A stretch of DNA of 64,000 bases from Takakia lepidozioides (Eukaryota; Streptophyta; Takakiopsida; Takakiales; Takakiaceae): positions 32,159,053 to 32,223,052 of the forward strand of contig CM060732.1 in NCBI GenBank assembly GCA_030704615.1. The letters are read 5' to 3'. This document shows positions 46,140 to 57,500 of this stretch, in pieces. The notes beneath the pieces were generated by a model. It searched no databases, had not been told where the DNA came from, and saw nothing but the letters and a program-made list of their open reading frames with translations. Within the stretch, counting starts at the first letter, position 1; every line of letters starts with the position of its first letter. The position numbers were made by a program, and so were the translations under genes.

Positions 46140-46620
46140 CATATTATCTGGAAAACGTTGAATCCCCTTCCTCTACCGTAGTTGTTCCTTTAGAACAAAT
46201 AATAATCACAGAATCAACTTTCGTTTAAATTGCTATTGTATGAATCCATCTCACAAACCTTCCTGACTCTTTTCATATCCATTGTGCATTCATCTACACT
46301 GTATTCATGCGTGCTCCATTCATGAAAGCTTCCTTTGTACAACATCCATTGTACATTCATCCTCTGTACTCTTTAATCCACCCCACAAACCTTCCACACT
46401 CATTTCATATACTTTGTGCATTCGTCAAAAGATTTGGTCATGCATCTTCCTGTCATGAATTTTTGTCATTGCTCAACATCCTTTATACATTCATCCATTT
46501 TACTCTTATCCATCCGTCATTCATCCATCTACATACATTTTCCACACTCATCCATCTGTTTATCATCCAACTGTACATTCATCCATCCTTTATTCAATGC
46601 CTTTTATTATGTCGTCCAGC
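46140..46620. repeat. CATTCATCC simple-sequence region
   Basis: Imperfect repeats of CATTCATC(CA)T are scattered from about 46285 to 46600 in AT-rich sequence downstream of the outer accessory gene. No gene is seen. This is the 3' flank of that gene before the transposon end. Confidence 0.6.
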
Positions 46621-46679
46621 TTGTTTCCGCGGTAAAGGGTGCCAATCCGCGGGAATACACTCCACTTCTTTCTGGGTGC

Positions 46680-46802
46680 GTGGTGACTTGGCCTTCACGT
46701 GTGATGACGTGGACTGAGCCCCGTGACGTGGCATTTGCGCAAGGTGACGTGGCGTGAGCGCAGTTGCGCTCACGTGACCAGGCTCACGCCGAGGCATCCC
46801 TG
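46680..46802. repeat. Right terminal region of the outer giant MULE
   Basis: Read inward on the minus strand from 46802: GGCGTGAGCC, then CACGTGAGCGC, then a short spacer and GCGCTCACGCC, followed by several GACGTGGC/GCCACGTC words. This mirrors the left end at 21347-21540. CACGTGAGCGC-AACT-GCGCTCACG forms a hairpin. Confidence 0.75.
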
Positions 46803-46813
46803 GTTGGTATCCA
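46803..46813. repeat. Right target-site duplication of the giant transposon
   Basis: GTTGGTATCCA, identical to 21336-21346. The host sequence beyond it continues the methyltransferase toward motif I. Confidence 0.9.
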
Positions 46814-49800
46814 CGAACTGCAGACACAGGCAACAAGTCAGGGTACTGCTGTACCAACTGAGCCACATGGCGCAGTGAGACGCGTCGTGCAGTCTCATCC
46901 CTCTTCACATACAGGTAACGCCTTACCCGCACACCTGCCTGTAGCACAACAGCCAATCCGGTGCTGATCCCACCAAACAAGTCCAGAAAGCAAATGCCTT
47001 CATCCGGATACTGCCACACAATAGGTGTGGTATCCAATGGCGACAACTGAGGTGGTCCTGGTGCAATACCCGCACTCTCCTCCTCTCCTGAAGGTACAAA
47101 AGCCTCTACCCAGGCTTGTTGCACCCGTCGATCAGCAACCTGTTGCAAATCCTTGCTCGTACCCCACAATGGAGTGTGAGCAACCATGGCAGGCAACTCC
47201 GCCATACCATGCATGTCATCCTGCTTTGCTGGAGGTGGCACATCCTCTGCATGGGCATTGCCTTCCAGCAACTCTCTAGGCCAACTAACTGCAGCTGTAA
47301 AGGCGGCTAGTGTTGGCATCTTGTCCCGCTGGGCAGCCGCTATACCCCCAATGAATGTCACAGGGAGCTGTGCACGGCGACCATCGCCTGATTGCCATCC
47401 AGGCCTGTAGGATGCTGACTCCTCCCAAAAGTCCAGGGTGAAGCCCATGGGATATAATACTGCCCCACCAACGAGGACATCGTAAGAGATCGCGTCTGTC
47501 ACAATGGCCTTGGCTCGCATCACTGAGCCATCTATAGGATGATCCGGCTGCAGTCTAATGGCCAACTGATGTCGTGTCATGCCCCGAGCCTGCTCTGATC
47601 CTCCCAGAGACGTCTGTATCTGGAAAGGACAAGGCTCCATATCCGCCGCCATGAGGCCCAAACCTGCAATAGCAGCTCTGCCCAACATCAGTGGCTGAGC
47701 TCCCGAGTCCAACAAGACCCGCAGTGGCCGGTACTTCTTGCCTGCCGGTCCACTCAAAGTGAAAATGCCTCCCTGGTTGTCTAACAAGACAACTCCAGGT
47801 GTCACCATGGCGCGCTCAAAGGCTGGCCTAGCTGGCAGCTCCGTCAACCTGGCAGCTGCAGCTTGCCAGGGCGCAGCCGTGGCAGTCTTGACCCTCAAAT
47901 CCGAGGATCCCTCTGCCACTACACCTTCCACTAACTCCGCAGAAGATGAAATGACCTCCCCACTCTCACAGAGTGTTGCTGCTAGTCTGAACACTGCAGC
48001 TGGTCTCACCCCCGACGTCGCAATCATTGTTGCCGAGAACAGTGGGGCCTGACACACAGAGGTGGCTGCCCCCAATACACACCGGCCGCACTAGCCTTGG
48101 CAGCAGGAGTCAATGCTGCACGTGTAGCTCTCCCCAATGGCATAGTAACCTCCGCCTCGGTAACAGTCGGGCGAGAACTAGGTGCCATGGATGGCGTCGA
48201 CACAGTCTCCGCCAATGTGAATGACTGAGGCAGCCTTGCCTGACGGCTTGCCTCCCCACGTTGTGGATCCAACGCCACCTCTGCACCTCGTGGCTCAGGA
48301 ACTCGTGCTGCTCCTCGAGTCACGGCTGCAGCAGACTCCATTTGCTCTAGTGGTAGTGCTGCTCCGCACATGAATCCCATGCCTCCCATATCTCCTCCCT
48401 CAGGAGCAGGAGGTGGACCATCCCACCTGGGAGCCGTACCGCCTGAGCTATAGCCATGGCAGCGAGCCTATGCTCTAGCTGCTGAAGCCGATTGGCCATG
48501 CCTTGGTCAACACCCTGACCTCCGCGTCCTTGGCCATGTGGAGCTTGCCCTTGGCCTGCACATCGTGCCCGACCACCTCGTCCTCTTTGGGCTGGTCCAC
48601 CTCGCCCCCGGCCACCATTGTTCCCTTGGAACTGGCCTGGGCGCAACTCAGGATGCAAGTCATAACACTGGGGCATCTCCATGCCCATACTTGCCACAAT
48701 GCCCACATGCAACTGTGCAGGCTGTGCTTGTGCCGGCCTTTTGCCACTCTCTGGGCAATCTCTCTTGACATAGGGTCCTCCACATGTCCAACATATCACC
48801 CCTGGTTGTTGTTGGCCTGCAAAAGATGCCACGGGCCTCTGCACCTGAGGTCCCCTGTAAGCTCCATGGAACTTGGGCTGGGCAACCTTGCCCCCCTGAC
48901 CACGCTGTTGGGCAGTCCCTTGTGCTTGTGGGCTGACAGCTGTGCCCCGTGCAGGCATGTCCTTGCCAAATCCAATTGTAACAACTCGCTCCTCCACCAT
49001 GTTGAGCTCAATCCGCTCAGCCAGCAAAAACACATCTGCTAATGTGGGTTGGGCTGCTTGTAACAGGGTTGCATCTCACACCCTTCTCTTGAGCTCCTTG
49101 TCCAGAATTCCATACCAAAACTGGATTGCCTGAGCTTTAGTAATCCCTTGGGTCACACTTATCAAGCGCCTTATACGAGTGTACGCCTCTCGCAGGCTCT
49201 CACTGGGTTTGCGCTGGAAGTCTTGCAAACTTCGCAGCTTCTCTGTCCGTACACCTTGGTAGTTCCTCCGCAATTCCTGGAAGAACTCCACCACCGGGTT
49301 GAATCTAGGCACATGTGTTGTCGTCGTGGCAGGAGGAGTAGTAGCACCTTTTGAACTGGTACCACCTGCGGAAGTACCAGCACTACTTGCTCCACTACTA
49401 TGCTGGCAGTGGGAGCTATTGGTACTGATGCAGCTACTGGTCGCGTCGTGCCTCGAGTAATGGAGACGTAGTCAGGTGACCAATACATCCTCCACTCCTC
49501 AATCTCTGCTTCATGTCCTCGCCTGAACTCGTGGTAATCGTCCATAGGCGGGCCTTCCAAATGCTGGAACAGTCCCTTCCACGCCATGAATGGGGTGAAT
49601 AGCTGTGGATTGCGCATCTGCTGCAAATCACACCAGCTATCGAACTCCTGGATAAAGTCATCCAACTCAATTGTGCCCACAGCTCCAGAGTACCTACAAG
49701 GCCCCTTGGTGGCTCCATACATCTCCTCCATGTCGTCCCACAACAATGGCGAATGAAAGTGCACACCTGTTGATGAAGCCTCCGAGTCTGTGTCTGACTC

Positions 49801-49947
49801 TACAGTAATTGAGGGTGGCGGTGAAGGTGGTCTGAACCGACTACCTCGTCTTGTGAACCCACTCTCACTGTTACTGCCTGTAGCTGTACTCCCCTCAAAA
49901 CCTTTGGGTAGCTCCGTAATGACACTCACAATGTGCACCTCCTCCAC
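46814..49947 (-). CDS. Gypsy gag, protease and DNMT N-terminal part
   Basis: From 49947 downwards: gag with an acidic/Ser-rich start, a capsid-like region (LREAYTRIRRLISVTQ, AIQFWYGILDKELKRRV) and, at about 48.79 kb, a degenerate zinc knuckle (CWTCGGPYVKRDC, His missing). A retropepsin-like protease follows at about 47.75-47.45 kb with RVLLDSGAQPLMLG. Then, at about 47.01 kb, the methyltransferase starts: ICFLDLFGGISTGLAVV (motif I) and VRRYLYVKRDE (motif II region), running to GYQ at 46814 where the giant transposon is inserted; the rest is at 20284-21346. Defects: a frameshift in gag at about 49.4 kb, a TGA at 49076-49078 and another frameshift at about 48.05 kb. Gag forms the particle and the protease cuts the polyprotein; the methyltransferase would be part of that polyprotein. 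Confidence 0.85.
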
Positions 49948-50466
49948 GTGACACTATAAGGCTCTAGTACTAATCTAATAGTGACACGGGTGGGCACCTG
50001 TTGCAGTTTAAGGGTCATATCCCAATGGCTCAGGGCACTTGCACCTGCATCCACCGCAAGAACTCCTATGGTTGGCTGGTCATCAACCCAGCCTCACCAT
50101 AGAAGAAACACTGGTGGTCTTGCTGGTCATCACTCCAGCCTCACCACCGACAGCACACTCTAGGATTGACCGGTGATCAAATCCGGCCTAATCCCTATGA
50201 AAGCAAGCGCCCACACAAAACCAACATGGCGCACAGTCAAGCATGCAGGTGTTGGGGAGGATCCAAACACAAGAAATCAAAACATCAACACCCCCACACC
50301 AAAATCCAGCAGCAACGATGATCCTGCAGAATATCCCAGCCCAAAACCCCGAACTGACTGGCCTCCACCAAGAGAGGCTTTGGCAACTACAAGTACAAGG
50401 TAATGAAAATAGTACAGAGATGGAGGGGAAGAATAGAAGCCCGACCAAGCAAGATCTAATCCTGAT
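49948..50466. other. Gypsy 5' leader, possible primer-binding site
   Basis: Just upstream of gag the minus strand reads TAGTACTAGAGCC (about 49962-49974), which resembles the initiator-Met tRNA primer-binding word TGGTATCAGAGCC at 10 of 13 positions. It is not followed directly by a recognised LTR, so the call is weak. The rest to 50466 has no supported gene. Confidence 0.25.
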
Positions 50467-51216
50467 CTATGCTATCAACTGCCAGACTTCTCTCAAAGTG
50501 CCTCGCTCTGCATGATGGTAAGGTGTAGGAGGTATATCTATGTCCAGAAACCTACCACTAACCTTGTCCCAAGCTACAGTAGCTCGCTCTAACCAACCCT
50601 CCTCCTCTTTCTGCCAGGTAGAGACCAAGCAACACTCTGCTATCTCCCGCTCACTGAACACTAAAGAAAACAAAGGTAGGGTCTGATAGTCTCTCAACTC
50701 GAAAGCTTTGAGACGGTTGCGGGTGTCCTCATTGCGAATGACTGCATCTCCTTCACGCACAACAAACATGTCATTGCTGATGAACCCCCGCTCGTGGTTG
50801 CCCTGTGCAGAGCGTATCCGGCTGCAACCGTGTCTGATTGCAGAAACTTGTGTAGCTCCTGCTCCTCTGCTCCAGTACACCACGGCCTTGTGGCTGAACA
50901 CCTTGGTCCCCGGGACTGTCTTTGGCTGTGTTCCAAGCCTAGCTTTCACCCACTTTGGTATTTCATTTACAGCTGTAGAACTGCTGGCTCCAACAGAGTT
51001 CTGACTGTTCAAGGCGATATTGAGGCCCTCAACGCCAACTACAGCAGTCTGTTGTCTACTGCTAATGCCTGACTCCCAGTATGCAATCAACTCGTCCAAC
51101 TGTTCTCCACTCAAATCAGTCTGAGTTCCTTGGGAAACATAAATCCTGTCCCCTTGTGTGCACAGGCTAAGAGAAGAGACCTGCCCTTCAATTATGTCCT
51201 CATTTCCCCTAGCCAT
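50467..51216 (-). CDS. Unknown 249-residue protein upstream of gag
   Basis: An intact minus-strand frame with ATG at 51216. It starts MARGNEDIIEGQVSS, has a mixed hydrophilic centre (IPKWVKARLGTQPKTVPG) and a C-terminal half rich in aromatic and charged residues (ELRDYQTLPLFSLVFSEREIAECC, WQKEEEGWLERATVAW). No signal peptide, membrane segment or known motif is seen. It lies on the same strand as gag, 520 bp upstream, inside the LTR borders, so it may be an extra ORF of the retroelement or part of a further insertion. Confidence 0.5.
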   Translation of the reverse strand: MARGNEDIIEGQVSSLSLCTQGDRIYVSQGTQTDLSGEQLDELIAYWESGISSRQQTAVVGVEGLNIALNSQNSVGASSSTAVNEIPKWVKARLGTQPKTVPGTKVFSHKAVVYWSRGAGATQVSAIRHGCSRIRSAQGNHERGFISNDMFVVREGDAVIRNEDTRNRLKAFELRDYQTLPLFSLVFSEREIAECCLVSTWQKEEEGWLERATVAWDKVSGRFLDIDIPPTPYHHAERGTLREVWQLIA

Positions 51217-53352
51217 ACAAGGAGTACATCCACAGATTTGTCTCTCATATAGACCAGCACAGGTTCTAGAAACAGAATTGTGGATCTTTCATGACACACT
51301 CACACTCTAAAAATTCCATAGATTTTTAGCAGAGTCCTAAAAACAAAAACCAATTAGGCTCTAAATCATTCGAACTAGATCAAAAAGGTTTTTTTTTTTT
51401 TTTTTAACACCAAAACGTTCTCGCCATTAAAAACTGTTCCCATGTTATCTACGGGTTGATCTGTCGGATAAGTGATATCCACACTTGTGCCCTCCGTTCC
51501 CTGCAGATTCCCGATTTTCCATCTGAACAGCCCGTCTCGAGTTCTCCACACATGGGCGGGTCTTGGGGAATTACGATGAATACAGTGGCACGCTGAAGCT
51601 CAGCAGCAGGTAGACAATGTGTCCGTTAATGTAAAGAGCCTGGCAGATCGACAGTTTGAAACGATCAATGCTTCATCTCCTGTTATGCCATTCGCATCAG
51701 CCTGCCGTAGATTGTCTGTCAGCCAATATCCGAGTTCAATTGTCCAAGCAGAAATCTACCAGAAATCTACCAACCGGCTACTGATTCCATAAATACTGGC
51801 AACTCCCATTCCGGATCTGTACTCAATGGATCAGTATAGAGTGGCTGCCCTTAGGGCGCGCTTCATCCCAACCAGGGTAATCTGCACTGAAGCCGAGATG
51901 ACACTTGAAGCGGCTACTTCCACAATGCTCCCTCTTTGGTGCATTCATCGTGCTAATCTAGCACTGCCCAAACCACGCCACAACTCTCGTTGGTGCAGGA
52001 AGTATGGCTGCCGCATTGCAGGTCTCGGGTCAGGCTCTCCATATCCTAGGCGTGCATATTGCTGCTGATATTGGGGCTGCCTTCAAATTGACTGCCAATA
52101 GGCCCGAACTTGTTTCATTAAAACCGAGACTGTCGAATTTCCGTCCAAAAAATGCTAGTGGGTATTTGCCATGACAGGCACCTGACAATGTATGAAAGCC
52201 CACCATAAAATCCGAATATCTTCAATCAGAAGTTGGAATTCGTAATGGCCTCCATTCTGGTCTGTTTCATCGCCCCTTTGGCCTGCTTCATGATCAGCTC
52301 CTACGCTAACTCAATTTTCCCACGGATTGTAATAGATCCAACTCTTTTCTTAGAGTTCAAGAGAGTTCAAAAGAGGGGCCTCTTCGGCTAGCTGACAACA
52401 GGCATGTGCCCATTGATACTCCGGTCAAGAGTAACACCTGAAAAGCTGAATTTGGCAGATCCTAAGTACTTTACATTCCAGTTTTCTCGTTAAGTAACCT
52501 GCAGTACTCATACATACTCGACTAACCGTAATAAGGAGCTTAAGGAAGTCCTGGTGGATCAGGAGGCGGGGGCGAGGGAGGTGATGGACAGCACCTTAAT
52601 TACGCACTTGCTAGAAAATCTAGCCTGACCCCGTCCATCCATTTGCTTGCTTCCTCGCGATGTGCAGCCAGACAACCTCACATCAACCAGCCCACAACCA
52701 CTCCTTCATGGTGGCTGGGCTATAGTCGCACACCGACTTCCCACCCATTGCTAGTAACCATTCCACATGAAAGCCAACGACGGCACAATCTGCCTTCATG
52801 CCAGCCTGTCCCTCCTCGCTGACCAAGAAAACCAACGATAGCCAGCCAACTTCTCAACTCGGCCTTTACTGATTGCACACCATGATATATGCCATGAACA
52901 ACTTCACCAAATCGTTTGTCATCAGTACCGATATACCATTGGCACGACGACTTGTAGACATGAGCCCATCAACCAGTCCAACACCTTGGCTGCTCACTAT
53001 GTGCAGGTCTGAAACCATCAGTCTGCTCAGGAATTACCTATAGCATGGTATTTTTATCCCTGCAGCTGAAGTCGAAGACCACGGTCCACCTACTCGCGTA
53101 ACCAGCTGCACCTCCGCTTCTAACCACCAAGACAATGAAGGCTTGCATCCCAGCCTTGCGAGACAACAATAATGCTGATCGTTTCACCATGCTCGGCTCT
53201 CAATCTGCCGCTCAGCCAGTGACCGTTATAAAGGGAGAATACCCATGCACTTTTGTGTTACCGCTTTCAACACACACAAAATCCACAAGTGCTAAAAACT
53301 AATTAAGCTCACATCTTGCACTCACAGATGCAAACTGATCTCTCTCGAGTGA
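51217..53352. other. Non-coding region inside the LTR element
   Basis: No supported gene. A run of 18 T at about 51388-51405 would be the poly(A) tail of a minus-strand retroposed sequence, but its body was not identified. The rest, to the LTR-like repeat at 53353, may be 5' leader of the gypsy element or further insertions. A TATAAA word (about 53229) sits shortly before that repeat. Confidence 0.35.
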
Positions 53353-53704
53353 TAAACAAAGCTAAAAAGGACACACACTCCCAACACAAGAAATATGAAA
53401 TCCATCGCTATCACTCGTTAAAACAGAAGTCGAGCCAGGGGCACCCCAAGCTATGGGGACTCCACCCCACAACAACCTGTACCCCTACATAAGCACACTC
53501 AAACCTAAACGATGCAGGAGCTCGGTCGCGCAGGCTCAACTCGAGAGAGATGAGCCACGCGACCGCCGCTCTCGTGAAGATAAGGCCGTTCAGGTGTCAA
53601 ACTAAACTTGACACCTGATTTAACACTTGACCTAAATCCAAGTGTTAAATACAAATAACTAGCTTTATTCTAGTTGTTTTCACACTGTGCTTATTTAACT
53701 TGAC
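53353..53704 (-). repeat. LTR module b, second copy
   Basis: About 350 bp nearly identical to 16443-16802 (words CAAGAAATATGAAATCC, GAGCTCGGTCGCGCAGG, TTGACACCTGATTTAACACTTG in pieces). On the minus strand it starts TGTCAAGTTAAAT and ends GTTTATCA. Module a is absent on both sides, unlike at 16356-16887. Confidence 0.8.
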
Positions 53705-54231
53705 ATGCAGTTGAGATAACATCAACTGCACCTTCTCCAATTGGGTTTATCAGCAACCTCATTTCCATTCGGCTGTGGCTCGACCTACTGTCGACTGCGA
53801 AAGACCATCGGATGCGCTGCAACACTACATCCCGAGCTTAGTCGAAAAGACTGAAACCCATGTCATCATCAGACTCTTCCTTCGCTTCCTCCTTTTCTCC
53901 GGCAGGTGCAGCAGCAACACCTCCACCAGAGGAAGCCACCACAACCAGGGATGACGCCACCCCAAACTGTTTGCACTTCGTGATCCAGCCACTCCCGACT
54001 ATTTTGGGTCCGAATCCAAAAGTTTACACGAGTCTTGTCTCCCTCCGTCCTAGTGAAAGAGAGTAGGGAAGCCAACTATCAAAGTCTTCAACCTCCACAC
54101 CTCTTGGTTTTCAAACTCACGAGCAGAGACGACAACTAAATCTGCGCGCACAACCCATAGAAACAGCAGGGCCAGATGGACTCCCGCCCCAAGATATATA
54201 TTATAATAATGCTAAAACAAACATTGTATCT
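53705..54231. other. 527-bp spacer between two LTR modules
   Basis: A short plus-strand frame (53860-54066, Ser/Ala/Pro-rich) and its shadow are the only open stretches; no domain is recognised. The two flanking b modules in the same orientation give the look of a small LTR-spacer-LTR unit, but the right one is shortened. Confidence 0.35.
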
Positions 54232-54558
54232 AGCACAAGAAATATGAAATCCATCGCTATCACTCTTTAAAATAGAAGTCGAGCCAGGGGCACCCCACGC
54301 TATGGGGACTCCACCCCACAACAACTTACACTCCCATCATAAGCACACTCAGATCTAAACGCATGAAGGAGCTCGGTCGCGCAGGCTCAACTCGAGAGAG
54401 ATGAGCTGCGCGACTGCCGCTCTCGTGAAGATAAGACGGACCAGGTGTCAAACTAAACTTGACACCTGATTTAACACTTGACCTAAATCCAAGTGTTAAA
54501 TACAAATAACTAGTTTTATTCTAGCTGTTTTCACACTGTGCTTATTTAACTTGACACT
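54232..54558 (-). repeat. LTR module b, third copy, next to the LINE
   Basis: Matches 16480-16802 but lacks the last about 40 bp of the module and all of module a. On the minus strand its TGTCAAG start directly follows LINE sequence ending ATGCAAG, and the far LTR at 16356 is followed by CAAG of the LINE. This is the right border of the LTR element. Confidence 0.8.
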
Positions 54559-57500
54559 TGCATTCTCTGGTCCTCTGTCAAGTTGATACCAAATGTGTGA
54601 CCTAGCAATGTAGTGGGCTCGCCTTCCTTGAGCCAAGTTAATCCCAGGTGGGCTCCCCAGGTCGGATGGCTTCCTATGGTAGACTTGGAGAGGTCACCTA
54701 AAAGAAGGGCTTTAGTCTTGCTCCAATTCACTTTGAACCCTGAAACACTACAAAAGTTGGACAGGGTATCTGCCGCTGCTTCTAGGGAAGATTGGTTGGC
54801 TTCGAGAAGAAGGAAGGTGTAATCTACGAACATGGAGTCCTTAACCTGACGCCAAATGCCAGTTCTGTGATTCTGCAGCTTAAGCCCTATGACTTGAGGA
54901 TTGTCCTCTAGCATGTAGCCCAGAGCATCCGCTACAAAAAGGAAGAGGAAAGGGGCAAGTGGGCATCCTTGTCTTACTGACCTTTGGAGCTGGAAGGGCT
55001 TGGAAATGTGACCATTAATTGAGACCCTGCTGGTGGAACCTTGCAGCAGGATTTGCACCCATTGACAGACGCTGGGGGGAAGACCTGACTTCTTAAGAAC
55101 CGCCATGAGGAAGGCCTAGTCTACTCTGTCAAAGGCTTTTTCGAAGTCTAATAACCAGAGAGCCAGTGCCTGGTCAGAGCTGGCTGCATAAGCCGAAGCC
55201 TCCTGGGGCAGAAGAACATTGTCTAGAATGAACCTGCCTTTAACATAGCCAGCTTGTCCCGTCCTGATCATTGAGGGGAGCAGGGGCTGAAGCCTCGGAG
55301 CTAAAGTCTTGGCTATAATCTTGTATGCAACGTTGAGGAGAGTGATTGGCCTGTAATTGTTGAGCGATGCCCTATCCCCTTTCTTGTAGAGCAGGGTAAT
55401 GATGCCCTGGTTCATGGACTCTGGCATGAAGCCTTGGCCCTTAGTGGCGTTAGCCATGTCACAGAAATCCTTTGATATGGAGGGCCATGATGTCTTGAAG
55501 AATTCCACAGGCATACCGTCAATCCCCGGAGCCTTATTGTTGCTCATGGTTTTGAGGGCTTTCTCTATCTCTTGGGGCTCCAAGTCACTTTCGAGTTCCT
55601 CACTAGTTCATGTTGGAAGAGACTGTGGGATGGTTCGGAGGCAATCCCTAAGTCTGTCCTGGAAGAGGTGATCTTTTGGATCAGCCTGAAATAAAGAGGA
55701 AAAGTGGTTGAAAGCGGCATCACACATTTTCCTAGGAACAGTAGAAGAGGAGGTTTGGAGAGGGTCTGTGTAAAGCTCGGAGATGGCTTGGCAAGCCCTA
55801 CGGAGTTTCAGCTTCTGGAAGAAGTATTTGGACAACTTTTCTCCTTTGGTTGACCAGTTTATGCCTGCTTGCATCTTCATTTTCTTTTCCTTGAGGAGAT
55901 TGAATTGGTCCAGGTTGTATCTTGCCTCTAGATAGGTTTGAAATGTGTGTGCATCACAAGAGCGGGCCTCAATCTTTTTCTGGCAAATCCCCAGACATTT
56001 TTGCAGTGCTTGGGACTTTCTTTTCTGAGAGGCTGATGTCCAAGAGGATGGGAGAGAAAGGATAGGACGGAGGCATAGGATTTTGCATTTGCTACTGAGT
56101 TTGGGATTGTCATGGAAGAACAAAATAGGAATGGACCAAGAGGGGGATAGGGGACTCAGAGAGAGCTGGAGGGATGTTGCCGGAGGAGGTGTTGGGGAAG
56201 GTAGAAGAGTGTTGTGACCTGCAGGATCGCTATGACGCTGGGACGAATGCGGCGCTTGCTGGGTTTGTAATTGCGAGACTTGCAGCTCCGAGGAGCTGAA
56301 GTTTGAAATTTCTCCAAAGGGGTCGAAGGAGTGATTGATGAGGCCTGCTGGGCAATGCTTCTTCCTTGCTCCCTTCTTTCCCTCTTTTCCTGCTTCGGAG
56401 ATGGCATGCAGAAGTGCATTCTGTAAGGTGTCATTGGATCTGATCAGGGATTTGCTTTGAGTATATGGGCCTTGGTAGTGATCTTCCTGAGCCCAAACTC
56501 CTGGCAGAGTTATACTGGTGGAAGCCAGAAACGAGTCTTCATCCATGATAGCCAGAATGTGAGTGTTAGGGGTGAGGTCATCACAAAGGCCTGGAAAAGC
56601 CTCGGAGTATGCTCCCCAGGTGACAGCCGACGTGGATGTGAGAGAGTATAATGGGAGGTTAGCGTGGAAGTAGTCATTAATCTTGTTGCATAAAGTAGGA
56701 ATTGGGCTGCTGTCCATAGGGCTCTTGGAGATGAAGGATTGAACATCCCGTACTGAGATCCATATGGAGTCGAAGTTCATGTTGTCTCTGCCTGTCACCC
56801 AGAATGTCGGGTGTGGATGCTTGCGAAAGATCAATGGCGTGAGGCAGGTAGCCACCGGGTTCTGGATGGCGGGATGACTTCTTAAGGCCAGCTGGGAGCA
56901 GCCTTTGAGGGACAGTAGGGGAAAGGAGCAGAGCCTTGCACAGGTGCTTGCCGTGAGCGGGTTGTGCGCTATTGGTGAGTGGCGTAACAACTGCCGAGGG
57001 ACCTGCTGAGGGGCCTGTTGGCTTGGCAATCCCTGAAGAATGTTGCCCGTGGTGGCATGCTTGCCCTGTGATTCTGCCATTTCCATTTCCCAAGAGATCA
57101 GACTTGACGTTGGCCAAGGAGCAGGTGGTGGGGCCTGCTGCAAGAGGATGTTAGAAGATGACGAGCCTGAGTTGCCTTTGGTGCATGAGTCGTCTGGAAG
57201 TTTTGTTGAAAACCCATTGGTGAATGGAAGCCTAACGCAGGGGGCAGTGTTTGCCTCAATTAGCATCGGATCCTGTAGCGCTTTCCTTCTCTTGGTAGGG
57301 GGGGAGTTAGAGATTTGCCTGACAACAAAGTCCCAAGCCTGGTAATTTGGATCTTGGCCAGTTCTAGCTTGGACATAAGTTGCTGGTAGAGGACTATTTT
57401 TAATAGGCTGTGGCACTGGTTGAGGGTGGGAGTCTGAAACTTGGTTTTGATAAAGGAGTGATTGGCCTGTTCCTTCCTGTGATTGCCTGTTGCCAATCTG

